29,094 nt of DNA from JBGLNJ01 sp964353405 (GTDB taxonomy: Bacteria > Chloroflexota > Anaerolineae > Fen-1058). The translations under genes were made by a program, and so were the position numbers. Within the stretch, counting starts at the first letter, position 1, and each line of letters starts with the position of its first letter. The DNA is taken from contig CAYGWJ010000129.1 of NCBI GenBank assembly GCA_964353405.1, forward strand, positions 1-29,094, written 5' to 3'. The notes below the pieces were generated by a model. The model was not told where the DNA came from and did not search any database. It was given only the letters and a program-made list of their open reading frames with translations. This document shows, piece by piece, positions 1 to 6,173 of this stretch.

Positions 1-248
1 TAGTCAGAGACTTTGGGCAGGTTCGGGTGATCGAGACGCGCGAGGATGCTGGCTTCGCGATGAAATTGTTCCTGGGCCTGAACGCGCGCAGTCTCATCCA
101 TGCCCGTGGTGAGCAGGATTTCTTTGATGGCACAACGGCGACCTTCAAGGCGCAAATCTTCCGCCTCATAGATCGCTCCCATGCCACCCGATTTGACAGA
201 CTCGATGATTTTGTACCGTTCCCGCAGAACGGTCCCAGGCTGAAGCAC
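1..248 (-). CDS. Serine/threonine protein kinase, N-terminal part (3' end outside window)
   Basis: Reading the complement from a GTG at 248-246 gives 82 codons that run off the window edge. The product begins VLQPGTVLRERYKI and contains the glycine-rich ATP loop SGGMGAIYEAED, then CAIKEI with the ATP-anchoring lysine, then a helix-C glutamate (FHREASILARL) and LDHPNLPKV. These are the first three subdomains of Hanks-type (PknB-like) kinases. The GTG start is chosen because GAGGAG lies just upstream of it and the P-loop sits at the usual distance from the N-terminus. The gene is divergent from an FHA-domain DNA-binding protein, the natural reader of phosphothreonine, so a kinase-regulator pair is likely. 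The catalytic loop and any sensor domain lie outside the window. Confidence 0.9.
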   Translation of the reverse strand, partial: MLQPGTVLRERYKIIESVKSGGMGAIYEAEDLRLEGRRCAIKEILLTTGMDETARVQAQEQFHREASILARLDHPNLPKVSD

Positions 249-270
249 GGTTCTCCTCGCAGGTCGGCGT

Positions 271-295
271 GTCGCGGCCAGTCGGTTGCCGCGAC
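271..295 (-). other. Hairpin in the kinase leader
   Basis: Seven-base perfect inverted repeat (GTCGCGG at 271-277, CCGCGAC at 289-295) with an 11-nt loop, between the predicted kinase promoter and the GTG start. It would fold in the 5' untranslated RNA, and no T-run follows. Function unknown. Confidence 0.35.
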
Positions 296-341
296 CCTGT
301 CGAAGAAGCCGATGGATTCTTGTCAGGTGATGGCGAGAGAT

Positions 342-370
342 AGCTTAAACCACAAACGTTAGATTGTCAA
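342..370 (-). promoter_or_regulatory. Probable sigma70-type promoter of the kinase gene
   Basis: On the minus strand a perfect -35 TTGACA (370-365) is followed by a 17-bp spacer and TAAGCT (347-342), which keeps the three most conserved -10 bases. The expected transcript would start near 335, giving a leader of about 87 nt. No equally clear promoter for the divergent FHA gene was found in 249-528. Confidence 0.45.
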
Positions 371-528
371 GGCAGACCCAGACGGGGCAGGCGCTCGCGC
401 CGGATGCTCGCACTTGAAGCGCGGGTTCAAGTTTTACCAGATCCGGGGTGGTGGCTTGGATTTGGCAATCCTGGCCCAGCACAGTGGAGCATGTGATTCT
501 CTGTCCCCTTTTCACAGGAGATGCACGC

Positions 529-1188
529 ATGGATGCCCAAGAAGCGCCTTTGCTGATGGCTCAAGACGGCCCACTGGCGGGCCGCGAGTTTCGGCTCGAC
601 CGGGACGTAATGACGCTGGGTCGCGGCGACGAATGTGATGTGGTTGTGCCCGAGCGGCAAATCTCGCGCGTTCACATGCGCATCCGCCGCGAAGCAACCG
701 GATATTTCCTGGAAGACCTGGGCAGCAAGAACGGGACATTCGTCAATGGCCGCCAGGCGCAGTCAGGCGCATCGGTGCTCCTGCAAGACGGCGACGAAAT
801 CCAGTTGGCTCTATGTGTGCGGATGGTATTCGTCGGAGCCGAGGCGACGCTGCCACTTGCCGGACGCGAAGAACAGCCCGCTTTATCGGATGGGCTGCGA
901 TTGGACAAGGCGCAGCGGCGAGTGTGGATTGACGACCACGAGCTCGAGCCGCCGCTTAGTCTGGCGCAATACCGGCTGCTTGAATTGCTCTGCGATGCGG
1001 GCGGGCGCGTGGTCAGTCGCGAAGAAGTCGTGGCAGCGGTGTGGCCGGAAGCGGTCGAAGAGGGAGTGTCCGAGCAGGCGATTGACGCGCTGGTGCGCCG
1101 TCTGCGTGACCGACTGGCCGAGCTGGGCCAAGATCACGAGTACATCGTAACTGTGAGAGGGCACGGCTTCAGGCTGGCGCTCAAGTGA
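529..1188 (+). CDS. FHA domain / winged-helix DNA-binding regulator
   Basis: 219 residues. An N-terminal FHA domain (about 20-105) carries the phosphothreonine-binding signature: GR at 31-32, SRVH at 46-49 and GSKNGTFVNG at 65-74. A C-terminal OmpR/PhoB-type winged helix (about 122-217) has the recognition helix VSEQAIDALVRRLRDRL and the wing ending TVRGHGFRL. The ATG at 529 is preferred over in-frame upstream codons because AGGAG (516-520) sits 8 nt upstream. FHA plus Trans_reg_C recalls mycobacterial EmbR, whose FHA domain is bound by the kinase PknH; here the domain order is reversed and no BTAD domain is present. With a kinase gene divergent next door, the likely role is a phosphorylation-gated transcription factor. 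Its stop overlaps the next start (GTGA), so the secreted lysozyme-like protein is co-translated. Confidence 0.88.
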   Translation: MDAQEAPLLMAQDGPLAGREFRLDRDVMTLGRGDECDVVVPERQISRVHMRIRREATGYFLEDLGSKNGTFVNGRQAQSGASVLLQDGDEIQLALCVRMVFVGAEATLPLAGREEQPALSDGLRLDKAQRRVWIDDHELEPPLSLAQYRLLELLCDAGGRVVSREEVVAAVWPEAVEEGVSEQAIDALVRRLRDRLAELGQDHEYIVTVRGHGFRLALK

Positions 1189-2066
1189 GGACGTTGTACG
1201 CCCGGCTCAAGGCATGGGCTGTTGCGATTCTTGCTCTTTTCGCGGCAATGACCGGCGCAGCCTTGGCGGCAGGGCCCGGTTCGGCCTTGCCGGCCGTTAC
1301 CCCGGTGCCGGTGTTCGGGCTGAAACCAGCGGCGTTTCTGCCCATGGTGTTCGGCTCGTCCCGCTCTACAATTTTGCCTCCCGGCTCCGCACTCCCCTCC
1401 GACGCAACGTGTGCGGCCCGCATCCAGCGCAAGCCGGAGAACAAGGGTGTGAATGCCGTATACAATGCGACGATGGGACATCAGCATCTCGGCGATGACA
1501 TCTTTAGTGGCAGTGATCCGCGCGCCAACACCGAGATCGCCGCACGTGTGACTGGCAGCTTTACTGGCACGACGGACATGATCTTGCAGTGGGCGGCCTG
1601 CAAGTGGGGTATGGACGAAGACGTTGTTCGGGCACAGGCGGCCATCGAATCCTGGTGGCGCCAGTCGGCCAAGGGTGACTGGGGAACATCCGCTGATCGG
1701 TGTCCACCCGGCCACGGTCTTGGCGTGGATGACCCGATCAATCACCCAGACGAGTGTCCCGAAAGTTGGGGCGTCCTTCAGACCCGCTTGCCGTATGAGC
1801 GTTCGGCGTGGCCGGGCATGGCCGACTCGACGGCGTTTGAGGCCGACACGGCCTATGCCATCTGGCGCGCTTGCTTCGAAGGGTATGAAGTATGGCTGAA
1901 CCAAGTTGACCGGGGCAGGGATTATGCGCCAGGCGATATGTGGGGCTGCGTGGGGCGATGGTACGCGGGCCGCTGGCACACGCCGGAAGCAGAGGCTTAT
2001 ATCACAAAGGTCAAAAGCTATCTCGACAGCCGCATCTGGGAATCACCTGATTTCCAGGAGCCATAA
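1185..2066 (+). CDS. Secreted lysozyme-like (SLT-type) protein
   Basis: 293 residues from a GTG that overlaps the preceding TGA by 4 bp. There is a signal peptide (positive MRTLYARLKA, hydrophobic AVAILALFAAM, cleavage near ALAAG), then a Pro/Ala/Val-rich linker to about residue 70. The C-terminal half resembles soluble lytic transglycosylases: QAAIESWW with a candidate catalytic Glu155, ESWGVLQTR (193-201) in the place of the family's GxMQ segment, and CVGRWYAGRW followed by an amphipathic helix like the YNxG...YxxKV ending of SLT domains. Cysteines at about 76, 139, 173, 191, 230 and 255 could form disulfides outside the cell. Assignment to the lysozyme superfamily is by motif only. A role in cell-wall turnover under the FHA regulator is inferred. 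Confidence 0.6.
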   Translation: MRTLYARLKAWAVAILALFAAMTGAALAAGPGSALPAVTPVPVFGLKPAAFLPMVFGSSRSTILPPGSALPSDATCAARIQRKPENKGVNAVYNATMGHQHLGDDIFSGSDPRANTEIAARVTGSFTGTTDMILQWAACKWGMDEDVVRAQAAIESWWRQSAKGDWGTSADRCPPGHGLGVDDPINHPDECPESWGVLQTRLPYERSAWPGMADSTAFEADTAYAIWRACFEGYEVWLNQVDRGRDYAPGDMWGCVGRWYAGRWHTPEAEAYITKVKSYLDSRIWESPDFQEP

Positions 2067-2123
2067 CAAGTCCGAAGCATGCAGGCTGAAGGGTGAAACG
2101 AGAACAGCTTTCGCGTCCCTCTC

Positions 2124-2894
2124 TCATTCTTTGCGCTTGATAAAATCGAGCACACGCGCAAGCCATTCCTTGCGTCGTTCCGTGTGAACATTGTGTTTGA
2201 CGCTCTCCGGTCTCCACAGTTCCGAGCCCGGAATGTTTTGTGCAATATACTCGGCCTGATGCCCCGGTGCATTGACCGGGTCCTGTCCGCCTTCAATCAC
2301 CAGCACCGGGCGCTTTACCTGAGCCAAATCCTGCGGCGTGTAATTCGGCCCGGCCAGGATTTCCTTCAACGTCATCTGCATCAGATCGCGCCAATAGTTC
2401 CGGCCGTGCGTCGGGCCGTGCAGTTCGATCATCTCTTGCATCCACACGGGGTTTTGGGCTGCCACCCATTCCGGTGTGAACACGCGCGTCTCTCGCTCCA
2501 TCAGGTCCGGTGTGACGCGCGCATTGGCGGCTTGCAGAATGGCGGTCTGCATTGCGTCAGGATGCTCCATTAGATATACAAGGGCTACATTGCCGCCGTT
2601 CGAGTGGCCGATGACGTGGGCCTTTTCAAAGCCCAGCGTGCGCACGAGCACCGCCAGGTCGGCGGCCATCTCGCTGAACGAGTACGTGTGATTTGGATTG
2701 CTGCTTTGGCCATGACCCCGGCAATCGGGCGCGATAACGAAATGTTTCTCGGCCAGCGCGGGAATGACGCCGCTCCATTCACTCTCAGCCGTCGTCGTCG
2801 AGCCATGAATCAGTAGAACCGGCGCAGTGCTCGTTGCGCGGCTACCATAGACGCTGTAAAAGATTCGCGCTCCGCTAATGAGCTGGTAGGGCAT
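2124..2894 (-). CDS. Alpha/beta-fold hydrolase
   Basis: 256 residues. Classical alpha/beta hydrolase layout: oxyanion-loop HGSTTTA at 30-36, DCRGHGQS at 57-64, nucleophile elbow GHSNGGN with Ser98, acid in EGGQDPVN (Asp205) and a C-terminal histidine (His234 or His237 in VKHNVHTE). No signal peptide, so cytoplasmic. Start supported by AAAGGA about 8 nt upstream. It lies 12 bp downstream of the Lgt-like gene on the same strand, probably the second gene of that transcript, and is convergent with the lysozyme-like gene. Substrate cannot be told from sequence; the closest general class is the esterase / C-C hydrolase / haloperoxidase-like group. Confidence 0.9.
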   Translation of the reverse strand: MPYQLISGARIFYSVYGSRATSTAPVLLIHGSTTTAESEWSGVIPALAEKHFVIAPDCRGHGQSSNPNHTYSFSEMAADLAVLVRTLGFEKAHVIGHSNGGNVALVYLMEHPDAMQTAILQAANARVTPDLMERETRVFTPEWVAAQNPVWMQEMIELHGPTHGRNYWRDLMQMTLKEILAGPNYTPQDLAQVKRPVLVIEGGQDPVNAPGHQAEYIAQNIPGSELWRPESVKHNVHTERRKEWLARVLDFIKRKE

Positions 2895-2906
2895 ACAGGT
2901 ATCCTT

Positions 2907-3725
2907 TCAATGCGGCTGGCGATTCTTGGAACGAAAGATGAACGAACGCTGCGCAGAACGACACAGATACGCCACTCCTGCGATGCTGACGACGGCATCT
3001 ATCACCTGGTCATATCGCCATGTGCCAAGCATCGGCACGGCATCGCCCCGCGCAAAACTGAGCACGAACGTGCCGGCGCTGTATAGTGCTACTGTCGCTA
3101 TAAACGTCGAGACTCTGACCTCTGATTTCTGACTTGCGGCTGCTGACTGGCGGATTTTGCTGGCTGCGATTGCAATGGCAAAACACACCACTGCCCACGC
3201 CGCGCCAATCAACTGCGTGGCAAAGCGCGGATTCCGCAGACCATAGATATCGGGCAGGTCAGCCGCCAGGAACCACCAACGGTCGCCGGGGAATACTTGC
3301 TGCCCGTAAGCATCGCCCGCCAGGTAACATCCGATCCATCCGAGCGACGCGCCCGCCATCAGCCCGGGCGCGAGCGCATCGAATACCGCCCGCACGTCGA
3401 GCTTGCGCCACAGACTGAACACTGCCGCGCCAATCGCGCCGCCGATCAAGCCGCCGTGCCACGCCAATCCGCCCAGCCAGAGTTGTGTCATCTGGTCGGT
3501 GTGGTCGCGAAAATAGCCCCAGTTGTCGGACACGTACAACGCGCGGGCGGCGACAACGCCGACCAGGATGCCGGCGAGCGCTGTATTGAGGACATTACCG
3601 GGCGGGAGATTCGCGCAGCGCGCCGCGTTCCATGTCAGCAAGAGGCCTGCGCCGAGCGCCAACGCCATCAGCGCGGTGAAGGACGGCACGTCTATCCAGC
3701 CAAGCGTGAACAGCACACGGGTCAT
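2907..3725 (-). CDS. Lgt-like (prolipoprotein diacylglyceryl transferase family) membrane protein, divergent active site
   Basis: 272 residues with about seven hydrophobic helices. Family marks of Lgt, which moves diacylglycerol from phosphatidylglycerol to the lipobox cysteine, are visible: LGGLAWHGGLIGG around His90, a P-G-L-M-A-G helix, and the signature block at 129-141 (GWIGCYLAGDAYG), which aligns without gaps to the canonical GRIGNFINGExxG. The Arg and Asn essential in E. coli Lgt (Arg143, Asn146) are Trp130 and Cys133 here, so ordinary Lgt activity is doubtful. The C-terminal RGDAVPMLGTWRYDQVID fits the family end. The ATG at 3725 is chosen over one seven codons upstream because a TATACT box ends 6 bp before it, suggesting a leaderless message; no Shine-Dalgarno is present. 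A low-complexity insert (SAAASQKSEVRVS) is encoded around 3107-3160. Confidence 0.72.
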   Translation of the reverse strand: MTRVLFTLGWIDVPSFTALMALALGAGLLLTWNAARCANLPPGNVLNTALAGILVGVVAARALYVSDNWGYFRDHTDQMTQLWLGGLAWHGGLIGGAIGAAVFSLWRKLDVRAVFDALAPGLMAGASLGWIGCYLAGDAYGQQVFPGDRWWFLAADLPDIYGLRNPRFATQLIGAAWAVVCFAIAIAASKIRQSAAASQKSEVRVSTFIATVALYSAGTFVLSFARGDAVPMLGTWRYDQVIDAVVSIAGVAYLCRSAQRSFIFRSKNRQPH

Positions 3726-3731
3726 GAATCC

Positions 3732-3761
3732 AGTATACCAGACCAAACCGGTTTCTGCTAA
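3732..3761 (-). promoter_or_regulatory. Candidate promoter giving a leaderless Lgt-like transcript
   Basis: Minus-strand TTAGCA (3761-3756), an 18-bp spacer and TATACT (3737-3732). The -10 box ends only 6 bp before the ATG at 3725, so the first transcribed base would be at or next to the start codon. No ribosome-binding site lies upstream of this ATG, which is consistent. Confidence 0.4.
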
Positions 3762-3784
3762 GCGACCTGCCAGGTCCCGAATGA

Positions 3785-3813
3785 TTGACGCGCCTCACCC
3801 TTTCGTTTATAAT
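3785..3813 (+). promoter_or_regulatory. Sigma70-type promoter of the substrate-binding protein gene
   Basis: TTGACG (3785-3790), a 17-bp spacer and a perfect TATAAT (3808-3813). Transcription would begin near 3820, just before the inverted-repeat element at 3828, so that element lies in the 5' leader of the downstream gene. Confidence 0.65.
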
Positions 3814-3827
3814 GCCCAACGTGATGC

Positions 3828-3937
3828 CTAGTGGTCTGTCAAGGATCATTTTACTAGTGCACACGGCCCGAAAAGCTAGTATTTACGCGGGTTTGCCAGC
3901 TTGGTCACAGGAAAAATGAAGCTTGACAAACCACTAG
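3828..3937. mobile_element. MITE-like element with about 24-bp imperfect terminal inverted repeats
   Basis: The left end TAGTGGTCTGTCAAG (3829-3843) and right end CTTGACAAACCACTA (3922-3936) are reverse complements with one mismatch. Extending inward, about 24 bases pair with three mismatches. The core of roughly 60 bp has no coding potential. Each end abuts the dinucleotide TA (TA-GTGG...CCAC-TA), as expected if TA was the duplicated target in an IS630/Tc1-mariner type insertion; that assignment is an inference. It sits between a promoter and the start of the downstream gene, and would fold into a long hairpin in the leader RNA. It could instead be a plain fold-back repeat. Confidence 0.55.
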
Positions 3938-3992
3938 TACACGCCGTGTGAAGAACTGCGCATGCCTTACGCTTCTGGCGAAAGGACGACGG

Positions 3993-5315
3993 GTGACATT
4001 CCGATTCTGGGCAAAGATTATCTTGATGGGACTGCTGGCTGCGCTGACCGGCTGTCGCGCCGTCTCTCTGCCAGCTGTGGCAGCCGGCGACGAGGCGTCA
4101 CGCCTCGACCCCTCGGGCAGCGAGGTGATTCTGTGGCATTCGCTTTCCAGCCCGGCGGCGGACGTGTTGGCGATGCTGGTGGACGAGTTCAATGCGACTA
4201 ACACCTGGCACATTGTCGTCGTGCCGCAATACCAGGGCGTGTATCCTACACTGCGCAATCGGCTGGACGACGCGCTCGACCGGCGCGCGTCGCCTGACCT
4301 CGTCACTCTCTATTCCTTTCATGCTGCCCGGTATGTTCAAACGGGCGCGGCAGTTTTGCTGGATGCTTATGCAGCCGACTCACGCTTCGGCTTCAGCGAT
4401 GCCGACCGGGCCGATATCTACCCGGCTTTTCTTTCCAGCGATCGCAGTCCACAGCTTGGCGGCCAATGGGTGAGCTTTCCGATGGAGCGCAGCGCGCTGG
4501 TATTGTATTACAACGCCGACTGGCTCAAGTCGTTGGGCTACCAGGGCGCGCCGTTGACCTGGCCGGCATTCAAAGAAATGTGTCAGCGCGCTTCGGCAGA
4601 CCTTAACAACGACGGAATTGTAGAGACCTTTGGATATGCGATGGTGCCCGACGCTTCCACGTTTTCGGCGCTGGTGCTCAGCCGGGGTGGGACGCTGGTG
4701 AGCGACGATGCGCGGCAGGTCAAGTTCAATTCCACCGAGGGTGTTCGCGCGATGAACATCCTGCGTGATATATTCCCGTTTCGTCAAGCATACGAGGCGC
4801 AGGGCCGGACGTGGGACCGAGTGGACTTTGCCAAGCGCAAGGCAATGTTCACCATTGCGCCCAGCAACGAGCTGCCTGCCTACAAGTCGGCGGTGGATCA
4901 GGGTGGATTGTTCCGGTGGGGCGTTGCGCCGTTGCCGCACAACACGCCCGACCCGGTGACGAATTTTGTCGGCCAAAGCTGGACGGTGTTAAAGACGACG
5001 CCCCAACGGCAATTGGCTGCTTGGCTGTTCATCCGCTGGTTCAGCGGCGTTAATCAGACGCGGCGCTGGGCCGAAGCCACCACCACACTGCCGCTTCGCA
5101 AGTCGGCGGCCCAGGCGATGATCAAAAAAGACATGGACCCCACCCTCAAGACCGTTCTCGATCTGTTACCCTTTGGTCAGAGCGAGCCGGCTGTAGCGGG
5201 ATGGGACCCCGCGCGCGAAGTGCTGGCCGAAACGATGCGCGCCGTCGCCGGAGGTCAGCTCCCGCAAACTGCACTGGATCAGGCTGAGGCCAGAGTCAAT
5301 CCACTGTTGAAATAA
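3993..5315 (+). CDS. Orphan sugar-type ABC transporter substrate-binding lipoprotein
   Basis: 440 residues from a GTG with AAAGGA 6 nt upstream. An earlier in-frame GTG at 3948 has no ribosome-binding site and would add 15 residues ahead of the signal peptide. The N-terminus has a lipoprotein signal: FRFWAKIILMGLLAALTGC, lipobox LTGC with Cys21. The mature protein follows the type-1 extracellular solute-binding (UgpB/MalE) pattern: VILWHSLSSPAADVLAMLV, PDLVTLYSFHAARYVQTGA, and MERSALVLYYNADWLKSLGY before the hinge region. No permease or ATPase of the carbohydrate type lies nearby, so it must work with a transporter encoded elsewhere. Ligand unknown; glycerol-3-phosphate or oligosaccharide are family possibilities only. 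Confidence 0.88.
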   Translation: MTFRFWAKIILMGLLAALTGCRAVSLPAVAAGDEASRLDPSGSEVILWHSLSSPAADVLAMLVDEFNATNTWHIVVVPQYQGVYPTLRNRLDDALDRRASPDLVTLYSFHAARYVQTGAAVLLDAYAADSRFGFSDADRADIYPAFLSSDRSPQLGGQWVSFPMERSALVLYYNADWLKSLGYQGAPLTWPAFKEMCQRASADLNNDGIVETFGYAMVPDASTFSALVLSRGGTLVSDDARQVKFNSTEGVRAMNILRDIFPFRQAYEAQGRTWDRVDFAKRKAMFTIAPSNELPAYKSAVDQGGLFRWGVAPLPHNTPDPVTNFVGQSWTVLKTTPQRQLAAWLFIRWFSGVNQTRRWAEATTTLPLRKSAAQAMIKKDMDPTLKTVLDLLPFGQSEPAVAGWDPAREVLAETMRAVAGGQLPQTALDQAEARVNPLLK

Positions 5316-5369
5316 GAGGGCTTTTAAGGTTTCCTGCGCAGTGCCTCAACCGTCTGAACCGGAGATGAT

Positions 5370-6134
5370 ATGAATTTTCTTGACACCGCTATCGAAGCGG
5401 CGCGCGCCGCCGGGCAGGAAATCGTCAAGCGATTGCCGCAGGAGCGTGACGTGCATTCCAAAGGCTTTCGGGACATTGTCACCGATGCCGATCTGGCCGC
5501 GCAAGAGGCGCTGGTCTCGATCATCCACGCACGCTTTCCCGGACATGGTATCCTGTCCGAAGAAGGTCTCAAGCCTGGCAGCGATGCCGAGACGATCTGG
5601 GTGCTCGACCCGCTCGATGGCACGACCAATTACGCGCATCGTTATCCGTGCTTCTCGGTCTCCGTCGGCGTGGTGAGAGGCGATGAACCGGTGGCAGGTG
5701 TGGTGTATGATCCTCTGCAAGAGCATGTCTTTTGCGCCGAGCGCGGCGCGGGCGCGACGATGAACGGCACGCGGCTGCGCGTCAGCCGGACCGACCAGCT
5801 CATTCACGCGCTCGTCTCACTGGATTATGCGCGCGAGCCAGACTTGCGCGTCGAGCAGATGGCGGCGATGACCCATTGCTCCAAGTATATTCACACGTTT
5901 CGTTCGCTCGGCTCGGCCGCGCTCTCTTTGTGCTACGTGGGCGCTGGATGGCTGGAAGCGTACTTTCACTGGACACTTTGTCCGTGGGACGTGGCTGCGG
6001 GTAGCCTGATTCTGTTGGAGGCGGGCGGCGCAATTACCGATGTCAACGGCCAGCCCTGGCATTACACCCTGCCACGCTGCCTGGCGACCAACGGCGTGTT
6101 GCATTCTGCGCTTGTCAACGCGATGCGGGCGTGA
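5370..6134 (+). CDS. Inositol monophosphatase family protein
   Basis: 254 residues, the usual length. The metal-site motifs are intact: SEEGL with Glu64/Glu65, WVLDPLDGTTNYAH with Asp80 and Asp83 (IMP signature 1), and CPWDVAAGSLILLEAGG with Asp207 (signature 2). The enzyme hydrolyses a sugar or inositol phosphate using two or three Mg2+ ions, in the cytoplasm. Closest named relative by motif is SuhB; histidinol phosphatase or 3',5'-bisphosphate nucleotidase activities cannot be excluded. GGAG (5361-5364) lies 5 nt before the ATG. It follows the substrate-binding gene by 54 bp and may share its transcript. Confidence 0.92.
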   Translation: MNFLDTAIEAARAAGQEIVKRLPQERDVHSKGFRDIVTDADLAAQEALVSIIHARFPGHGILSEEGLKPGSDAETIWVLDPLDGTTNYAHRYPCFSVSVGVVRGDEPVAGVVYDPLQEHVFCAERGAGATMNGTRLRVSRTDQLIHALVSLDYAREPDLRVEQMAAMTHCSKYIHTFRSLGSAALSLCYVGAGWLEAYFHWTLCPWDVAAGSLILLEAGGAITDVNGQPWHYTLPRCLATNGVLHSALVNAMRA

Positions 6135-6173
6135 AACGTGAGACCTGACGCGATTTGTGGTAGGCGATGAGCG

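Noticed and set aside
2067..2123. Intrinsic terminator between the convergent lysozyme-like and hydrolase genes
   Set aside because: No stem longer than a few bases with a T-run could be drawn in the 57-bp gap.
3948..3992. GTG at 3948 as start of the substrate-binding lipoprotein
   Set aside because: No ribosome-binding site, and it adds a polar, cysteine-containing stretch before the signal peptide; GTG 3993 has AAAGGA at 6 nt.
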